Below the pieces are notes generated by a model, which ran no database searches, was not told the DNA's origin, and was given only the letters and a program-made list of their open reading frames with translations. A DNA stretch of 13,500 nt from JAWWBL01 sp033720975 (GTDB lineage Bacteria; Actinomycetota; Acidimicrobiia; Spongiisociales; ZC4RG35). The first letter of the stretch is position 1; every line of letters begins with the position of its first letter. Positions 6,614 through 11,704 of this stretch are shown here, piece after piece. Both the position numbers and the translations under genes were made by a program. Location: assembly GCA_033720975.1 (NCBI GenBank), contig JAWWBL010000044.1, positions 1 through 13,500 on the forward strand, read 5' to 3'.

Positions 6614-7653
6614 GAGCCGGTTTTCTTCAGGACCTCGTCCACGTCGAACTCGACGTCGGTCATCGTGAACTCATGGCGGAAACCCATCGCGTGGTTGATA
6701 CCGAGCATTGCTTCGTTGGTGAAGGCATTGCCTGTTTCCTGCCATTCGGCGGCTGGCCATCTCTCCAGCGCCGCCAGGTTCACCGCTCCCTTGACCCACT
6801 TGCCAAGAGCCAGCCCACGGTGCTCGGGGTCAACCATCGTTGTTGACACGAACCAGGTCTTGGGATCGGTGCGCCGTTTGACCAACTGGCTCATCCCCAC
6901 GGGTGCTCCGGAGTCGTCATGGATGGCGATCGCCGTTATCGAGTCAGAGCCCTGGTGGTAGTGGTCCGCCATCTGTTTGACCAGCTCTGCGGTCCATTCC
7001 CGTGGCTCCCAATTGTCGGGATGGGGCATATCGCGCTCGAGTATGAAGTAGAGGTGGGCCATGCCTTCGAGGAGCTCATCGGGGTAGACGCCCTCGATCA
7101 CACGCACCGAGTAGCCGGGTGCCCGATTGGGCCCCTGGTCGACCCAGCTCTGGAGAAGGTCGAGGTCGAGGTCGGCGACCTTCACCGCGTTGCTGTGAAA
7201 GTCGAGCTGAGGCGTGGCGCCGAAGTAGTCGGCGAATGCCTTCCCAGCCGGAACGGTGTCAAAGTGGAACGCGCTCAGCTTCGGTCTCTCCATCTCCTTC
7301 GCTGCAGTCGCCGCCTTGACGAGCAAGGCCGTTCCTATTCCGTTTCTACGGTGCTCGGGCAGAACGCCAAGGCGGGTTTGAAGGATGTTGGGGCTCGACC
7401 CGTCGTCGGAGTATGAGGTCTGGAGGTGGGCCACGGGCTTTTTCTCGTCATCCAGGACCATGAACCGCTTCCTCACCTGACCGGGCGAGCCGGTGAAGAT
7501 GACGAATTCCTCGGGTGTGAGATCGACGTGTCGGGGCTGAGCTTCGGCGCCCAATACGTTGTTGAAGGCTACGAACCGGGCGAGCTCTTCTTCGTCTAGC
7601 TCGTCGATCTGGAACTCTCGGAGGGTGTATCCGTTGTCTTCGAGACCCATCAT
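6610..7653 (-). CDS. Tandem-GNAT acetyltransferase
   Basis: A 347-residue protein with two GNAT folds. The first (about 10-170) has the acetyl-CoA motif LGVLPEHRRNGIGTALL with R102-x-x-G105-x-G107. The second (about 180-340) has VDPEHRGLALGKWVK (275-289) and the typical ending NEAMLGINHAMGFR. Two-domain GNATs of this kind are common in actinobacteria (MshD and Eis are examples), but the sequence does not point to either function, and the acceptor substrate is unknown. The start is ATG 7653 or the adjacent ATG 7650: AAGGA at 7658-7662 lies 4 or 7 nt away, so 7650 is equally possible. It follows gnd by 52 nt on the same strand and is probably co-transcribed. Its stop shares CTAG with serB. Confidence 0.85.
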   Translation of the reverse strand: MMGLEDNGYTLREFQIDELDEEELARFVAFNNVLGAEAQPRHVDLTPEEFVIFTGSPGQVRKRFMVLDDEKKPVAHLQTSYSDDGSSPNILQTRLGVLPEHRRNGIGTALLVKAATAAKEMERPKLSAFHFDTVPAGKAFADYFGATPQLDFHSNAVKVADLDLDLLQSWVDQGPNRAPGYSVRVIEGVYPDELLEGMAHLYFILERDMPHPDNWEPREWTAELVKQMADHYHQGSDSITAIAIHDDSGAPVGMSQLVKRRTDPKTWFVSTTMVDPEHRGLALGKWVKGAVNLAALERWPAAEWQETGNAFTNEAMLGINHAMGFRHEFTMTDVEFDVDEVLKKTGS

Positions 7654-7705
7654 GTGTTCCTTGCTGATCAGGGGTGGAGACGATACCGGTCCGAAGCCAA
7701 CCGGG

Positions 7706-9115
7706 TCAGCTATCGATCCATTCGTGATGGAAGAACTCACCCCGTTCCCGATCGACACGCTCGTAGGTATGGGCTCCGAAGTAGTCCCTCTGAGCCTGTA
7801 TCAGGTTGGCGGGAAGGCGCTCGGATCGCATTCCGTCGAAGTAGGAGAGAGCACTCGAGTAAGCCGGTGCCGGGATTCCTGCCTTGGCGGCTCCCGCCAC
7901 CACCTCCCGCCAGGCGCTCTCCGCAGAGGAAAGGGCAGATGAGAAGAAGTCGGAGGAGGTGAGATCCTCCAGGTTGGCATGGTCCCGATATGAGGATGTG
8001 ATGTCCTCGAGGAAGACGGCCCTGATGATGCATCCCGCCCGCCATAGCGCGGCCACCGAGCCCAAGTCGAGGTCCCAGCCGAACTCGTCTGATGCCGCCG
8101 CCATCAGGCGGAAGCCCTGGGCATATGAGATGATCTTTGAGGCGTAGAGAGCCGCTTCGATGTCATCGACTGTGACATCACCGAGGGGCCGAATCGGGGA
8201 GTCGAACTTCTCGGCCAGCCTCGCGCGTCGATTCGGATCCGATGAGACAATCCTCGCGTAGACAGCTTCGGCGACGAGTGCGGTTGGCTGGCCGAGGTCC
8301 ATCGATGCGATGACAGTCCACTTGCCGGTGCCCTTCTGGCCGGCGGCGTCGAGAATCTTGTCGATCAACGGCTCTCCGTCTTCGGTCACCGTGAGGATGT
8401 CAGCCGTTATCTCGACGAGATAGGACTTGAGTCGTCCCTCGTTCCACTCGGAGAACACCTCCGATATCTCGGCGACGGTCATGCCAAGCCCACGCCGCAT
8501 CAGGTCGTAGGCCTCGGCGATCAGCTGCATGTCTCCGTACTCGATGCCGTTGTGCACCATCTTGACGAAGTGGCCCGCACCTCCCGGGCCGACCCACTCG
8601 CAGCAGGGGGCTCCATCCGGGGCTACCGCGGCTATGCCCTTGAGGATCTCTTCCACGTGAGGCCAGGCTGCAGGCTCACCTCCGGGCATCAGAGATGGGC
8701 CGTACCGCGCCCCCTCCTCGCCTCCAGAGATCCCCACGCCCAGGTAGTTGATCTGTGGGGCGCGAAGGGCCTCCTGGCGTCGACTGGTGTCCGTGTACAG
8801 GGAATTGCCGCCGTCGATGATGATGTCTCCGGGATCGAGCAGGGGAACGAGATCATCGATCACTGCGTCCACCGGAGCTCCAGCCTTCACCATCAGAAGG
8901 ATCTTTCGCGGCTGGCTCAGAGAGTCGACGAAGTCCCGGAGTGTCGCCGCCGGGGAGATGTCTTTGCTCCCGGCCTCCCCGGCCATGAACTCGTCGGTCA
9001 CCGAGGTCGTCCGGTTGTAAACGGCAACGTTGTTGCCTGCGTCAGCGAGATTGAGGGCGAGGTTGGCCCCCATCACGGCGAGGCCCACGACTCCGATATC
9101 AGCAAGGTTGTTCAC
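7706..9115 (-). CDS. gnd: 6-phosphogluconate dehydrogenase, decarboxylating
   Basis: Oxidises 6-phosphogluconate to ribulose 5-phosphate and CO2, making NADPH in the oxidative pentose phosphate pathway. At 469 residues it has the length of the E. coli/animal type. The Rossmann signature GLAVMGANLALN (11-22) is present, as are IDGGNSLYTDTSRR (100-113), the substrate loop GVGISGGEEGARYGPSLMPGG with Ser130-Gly-Gly, and catalytic Lys185, His188, Asn189 and Glu192 in HFVKMVHNGIEYGDMQ. The C-terminal tail QRDYFGAHTYERVDRERGEFFHHEW, which reaches into the partner subunit of the dimer, is complete. The start is GTG 9115: homology begins at once, and a TAGCCT box lies 6 nt upstream with no Shine-Dalgarno. 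It is divergent from ppgK across 49 bp and probably co-transcribed with the downstream GNAT gene. Confidence 0.97.
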   Translation of the reverse strand: MNNLADIGVVGLAVMGANLALNLADAGNNVAVYNRTTSVTDEFMAGEAGSKDISPAATLRDFVDSLSQPRKILLMVKAGAPVDAVIDDLVPLLDPGDIIIDGGNSLYTDTSRRQEALRAPQINYLGVGISGGEEGARYGPSLMPGGEPAAWPHVEEILKGIAAVAPDGAPCCEWVGPGGAGHFVKMVHNGIEYGDMQLIAEAYDLMRRGLGMTVAEISEVFSEWNEGRLKSYLVEITADILTVTEDGEPLIDKILDAAGQKGTGKWTVIASMDLGQPTALVAEAVYARIVSSDPNRRARLAEKFDSPIRPLGDVTVDDIEAALYASKIISYAQGFRLMAAASDEFGWDLDLGSVAALWRAGCIIRAVFLEDITSSYRDHANLEDLTSSDFFSSALSSAESAWREVVAGAAKAGIPAPAYSSALSYFDGMRSERLPANLIQAQRDYFGAHTYERVDRERGEFFHHEWIDS

Positions 9116-9121
9116 GGGCGG

Positions 9122-9127
9122 AGGCTA
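9122..9127 (-). promoter_or_regulatory. -10 box of gnd (apparently leaderless)
   Basis: TAGCCT on the minus strand ends 6 nt before GTG 9115, with CCGCCC between. There is no ribosome binding site and no clear -35. Whatever forms the -35 must overlap the ppgK control region, as only 49 bp separate the two starts. Confidence 0.5.
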
Positions 9128-9149
9128 TCGCTGCTTGCCCGACTCCGCT

Positions 9150-9155
9150 TAGCCT
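9150..9155 (+). promoter_or_regulatory. Possible -10 box of ppgK
   Basis: TAGCCT, the same hexamer as used for gnd on the other strand, ends 9 nt before TTG 9165. This would give a leader of 0 to 3 nt. No Shine-Dalgarno is present. The -35 is not recognisable. Confidence 0.4.
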
Positions 9156-9164
9156 TGGTGTGCT

Positions 9165-9902
9165 TTGAGCGAGACAAGGATCGGAATCGACATTGGTGGA
9201 TCCGGGATCAAGGCGGCAGTTGTTGATCTCGATACCGGTTCCGTCATCGGCGACCGCGTTCGGATCGAAACGCCCCAGCCAGCCATGCCAGACGCCGTGG
9301 CTGACGCCGTCGCAGAGTTGGTTGAGGCGAGCCGAGTCGAAGGACCAGTGGGGGTGGGGTTCCCCGCCGTCGTGACCGACGGCAAGGTCTTGACTGCGAA
9401 CAACATCGATCTCTCATGGCTCGGGGTCAATGTCAGGGATCTGCTGAGGGAGAGGCTGGGCCGCCGGGTCGAGGTGGCCAACGATGCGGACGCAGCGGCG
9501 CTCGGCGAGAGGGAATACGGCTCAGCACGCGGCGTCGATGGCCTCGTAGCTGTGATCACGTTTGGCACCGGGATCGGCAGTGGGCTCCTCATGGACGGGA
9601 AGCTGATCCCCAATGTCGAGTTGGGTCAGTTGGAGCTCGACGGGCACCGTCCAGCCGAAGCGCACTTCTCGGCCAAAGCGCGTCGACGAGAGGGTCTCGA
9701 TTGGGAAGTCTGGGGCGACCGTGCCAACCGTTTCCTCACCCATGTCCAGAGCCTGCTTGCACCCACACTCATCTTGGTCGGCGGGGGAGTCGTCCGGAAG
9801 TGGGAGCTCTGGTCGGGCCATCTCGATGAGGATCTGCCTGTCGAGCCTGCCGGTCTCGTCCACAACGCAGGCGCGGTCGGCGCCGCGACCCTCGTTCGCT
9901 AG
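9165..9902 (+). CDS. ppgK: Polyphosphate glucokinase (ROK family)
   Basis: Phosphorylates glucose to glucose 6-phosphate with polyphosphate (often ATP as well) as donor. The 245-residue protein has the phosphate-1 loop GIDIGGSGIK (7-16), the catalytic Asp in VANDADAAALGE (Asp107), the phosphate-2 loop TFGTGIGSGLL (132-142), and LILVGGGVV (202-210). It lacks the cysteine zinc motif of classical ROK sugar kinases and has the short C-terminal WEVWGDRANRFL region, both typical of the polyphosphate type. The usual ELGH reads ELGQ (152-155), a noteworthy substitution. TTG 9165 is the only in-frame start between the TAG at 9150 and the first motif. It is divergent from gnd, which lies further along the same pathway. 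It ends on a CTAG shared with hflX. Confidence 0.9.
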   Translation: MSETRIGIDIGGSGIKAAVVDLDTGSVIGDRVRIETPQPAMPDAVADAVAELVEASRVEGPVGVGFPAVVTDGKVLTANNIDLSWLGVNVRDLLRERLGRRVEVANDADAAALGEREYGSARGVDGLVAVITFGTGIGSGLLMDGKLIPNVELGQLELDGHRPAEAHFSAKARRREGLDWEVWGDRANRFLTHVQSLLAPTLILVGGGVVRKWELWSGHLDEDLPVEPAGLVHNAGAVGAATLVR

Positions 9903-11206
9903 CGATTGAATCCGGCGAACTGATCGGCCAGACGGACTGGCACTCGCACATCGAGGACGGTCCCGTTCTCGTCGTGTTTCTCCTCGATGACGTCGCCAAG
10001 GCGATGGGCCCGGGCGACGATGTCACTTCTCGAATACGGGACCGTGAGGCTCAGGGTCACCATCTGCCTGGTCACGGCCTCGCCGATCGAGGCCGTCAGG
10101 GCATCGGTGCCCTCTCCTGTCAATGCTGAGATGAACACGGCATCGGGGTAGAGGTTTTGGAGGCGGGACAGCTGCTGCGGTGTCAGGGCGTCGATCTTGT
10201 TGAACACCAGCAATTCGGGGATCTCATTCGCTTCGATCTCGGCGAGGACTTCCCTGACTGCAGCGATCTGGCCGGCCGGGTGCTCATCGGTTGCGTCGAC
10301 GATATGAACCAGGAGATCTGCCCCGCTGGCTTCCGCCAGGGTCGACCGGAATGACTCGATCAGCCCATGGGGCAGCCGGCGGACGAATCCGACCGTGTCG
10401 GCGAGGAGCACGGACTGTTGATCCGGCAGGTCGAGGCGCCGGACAGTCGGGTCGAGGGTTGCGAACAGCCTATCTTCGACGAGCGTCCCGGCGTCGGTGA
10501 GCGCATTGAGGAGGGTGGACTTGCCGGCGTTGGTGTAGCCGACGATGGCAGCCTGAGGCATCTCGTTTCGCCTGCGCTGCTTCCTCTGTGTCTCCTGGTG
10601 GCGGGACGCCTCCTTCAACTCCCTGTCCAGCTTCGAGATCCGCTGGAGGATGCGTCGTCGGTCCGTCTCCAGTTTGGTCTCCCCGGGCCCCCGGGTTCCG
10701 ATACCTCCCGCCTGCTGAGACAGGGCCTTGCCCTTTCCACGCAGCCTGGGGAGCGTGTACTTGAGGAGGGCGAGCTCAACTTGGAGAGAGCCAACCTTCG
10801 AATGGGCATGCTGGGCGAAGATGTCGAGGATCACTGCCTCTCGGTCCACGACGTCACAGCGAAACACCTTCTTGAGGTTGCGCTGCTGGGCCGGTGTCAG
10901 AGCCTGATCGAAGATGACGACGTCGATGTCGAGCGCCGTGGTCAGGGTCGCCAGCTCGTCCGCCTTGCCCGATCCGATGAACAGAGCGGGATCGATCGTT
11001 GTCCGCTTCACCAGCTCGCGGTCGACCGGGTCGGAGCCGGCGGTGTCGGTCAGCAGAGCGAGCTCTTCGAGCGATCGTTCCTCTTCCTCGAGGGACGCTC
11101 CCGGGAGTTGGACCCCGACCAGGAAGGCGCGCTGGACCGCGACCTCGAGGTCGGTGATGGTGGCGGTGAGGCGACGCCGGCGGCGCGATTGATGTTCCTG
11201 AGTCAT
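9899..11206 (-). CDS. hflX: GTPase HflX (ribosome-splitting factor)
   Basis: HflX is a conserved GTPase that binds the 50S subunit, dissociates stalled 70S ribosomes and helps recovery from heat or antibiotic stress. The 435-residue protein has the HflX N-terminal domain with FIGSGKADEL (76-85) and the glycine-rich GGIGTRGPGETKLETDRR (167-184), a helical linker rich in Arg and Lys, and the G domain: G1 GYTNAGKST (223-231), G3 DTVGF (270-274), G4 NKID (336-339), G5 SAL (360-362). A short C-terminal domain follows. The start is ATG 11206; a longer in-frame form from 11338 would overlap the upstream gene and adds only Ser/Arg-rich residues without homology. No clear Shine-Dalgarno is visible. 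It lies 67 nt downstream of the GroES-like gene, possibly in one operon. Confidence 0.95.
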   Translation of the reverse strand: MTQEHQSRRRRRLTATITDLEVAVQRAFLVGVQLPGASLEEEERSLEELALLTDTAGSDPVDRELVKRTTIDPALFIGSGKADELATLTTALDIDVVIFDQALTPAQQRNLKKVFRCDVVDREAVILDIFAQHAHSKVGSLQVELALLKYTLPRLRGKGKALSQQAGGIGTRGPGETKLETDRRRILQRISKLDRELKEASRHQETQRKQRRRNEMPQAAIVGYTNAGKSTLLNALTDAGTLVEDRLFATLDPTVRRLDLPDQQSVLLADTVGFVRRLPHGLIESFRSTLAEASGADLLVHIVDATDEHPAGQIAAVREVLAEIEANEIPELLVFNKIDALTPQQLSRLQNLYPDAVFISALTGEGTDALTASIGEAVTRQMVTLSLTVPYSRSDIVARAHRLGDVIEEKHDENGTVLDVRVPVRLADQFAGFNR

Positions 11207-11212
11207 GACAGA

Positions 11213-11271
11213 GGCCGATTGGGTCGGCCGATGATGGCGGCTCCTTCGGAGTCGTGGCGGGGAATTTTCCC
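11213..11271 (-). other. Hairpins between the GroES-like gene and hflX
   Basis: Three small inverted repeats fill this 67-nt gap: GGCCGA/TCGGCC (11213-11229, 6 nt before the hflX ATG), CTCC/GGAG (11241-11251, flanked by further partial pairing), and GGGAA/TTCCC (11260-11271). They could form a weak terminator after the upstream gene or a structured 5' leader for hflX. The one next to the start codon could affect translation initiation. Each stem is short, so this may be chance in GC-rich DNA. Confidence 0.35.
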
Positions 11272-11273
11272 GT

Positions 11274-11582
11274 TCAGAGGTACTGGCCCTCGTCTCCGAC
11301 GTGTTCCAGCTCCTCTTCGGCGATGATCTGGGACTCACGCACCGCGATCACGGGTTGGCCGGTTGGGGGCCATATGAAACGCCATGCTCCCGTCGGCACG
11401 GCCCAAAACCTCTGCCCGGTCTGCACGTCGACGAGGGCAAGGGCATCGTTTCCGTCTTTGGTCCCGATGGGCACCAGGAGGCCCGAGCGGGTAGTGGCCT
11501 CTTCGGGGGCGGCTCCAACACGCCAACCGTTCATCACCTTGTAGCCGTTGTCCTTGAAGATCGGCAGATCCGTTTCGAGCAT
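11274..11582 (-). CDS. Small GroES-like (Cpn10-fold) protein, hypothetical
   Basis: A 102-residue protein not known to me by name. It has real coding character: third codon positions are strongly GC and the composition is balanced. Its order of motifs follows GroES: an acidic run then TRSGLLVPIG (about 31-40), like the GroES mobile-loop region (E-x-T-x-SG-hydrophobic-P), a DVQTGQRFW segment where GroES has the VGD-RV turn, and VIAVRESQIIAEEE near the end, like the GroES ending LI-RESDILA. I infer a divergent Cpn10-like fold, not a proven co-chaperonin. ATG 11582 has GGTGA 4 nt upstream as a weak ribosome binding site. It is divergent from maeB and upstream of hflX, which suggests a stress-related role. 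Confidence 0.7.
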   Translation of the reverse strand: MLETDLPIFKDNGYKVMNGWRVGAAPEEATTRSGLLVPIGTKDGNDALALVDVQTGQRFWAVPTGAWRFIWPPTGQPVIAVRESQIIAEEELEHVGDEGQYL

Positions 11583-11647
11583 GAATCACCATTGTCGCAG
11601 GCGTGGCGCGCAAGGTCGATCCCTTGTTGCTTTCGTCGCTGCGGCCG

Positions 11648-11667
11648 GCGCGCCACTTGTGGCACGC
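11648..11667. promoter_or_regulatory. 20-bp near-palindrome, candidate operator upstream of maeB
   Basis: GCGCGCCAC-TT-GTGGCACGC is an inverted repeat with 8 of 9 arm positions paired. A third copy of the half-site, GTGGCGCGC, lies at 11603-11611 in the same 122-bp divergent intergenic region. If maeB starts transcription at its ATG, the palindrome is centred at about -47, a usual activator or repressor position. No cognate regulator is in the window. Confidence 0.5.
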
Positions 11668-11692
11668 GGACCGGAGGGAAGCGCCCAACGGA

Positions 11693-11698
11693 TAGGGT
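11693..11698 (+). promoter_or_regulatory. -10 box of maeB (apparently leaderless)
   Basis: TAGGGT ends 6 nt before ATG 11705 (TTACCC between), leaving no ribosome binding site. No good -35 is seen, which fits a promoter that may depend on an activator, perhaps at the palindrome 11648-11667. Confidence 0.5.
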
Positions 11699-11704
11699 TT
11701 ACCC

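Noticed and set aside
7654..7758. N-terminal extension of the GNAT protein into gnd
   Set aside because: The 35 extra residues are low-complexity Ser/Gly/Pro and overlap the gnd end, while AAGGA sits just before ATG 7653/7650.
10367..11326. Plus-strand open frame of 319 codons opposite hflX
   Set aside because: Antisense shadow of hflX, with no plausible start region or motifs.
11207..11338. N-terminal extension of HflX to 479 residues
   Set aside because: It overlaps the GroES-like gene, is Ser/Arg-rich and has no similarity to the HflX N-terminal domain.
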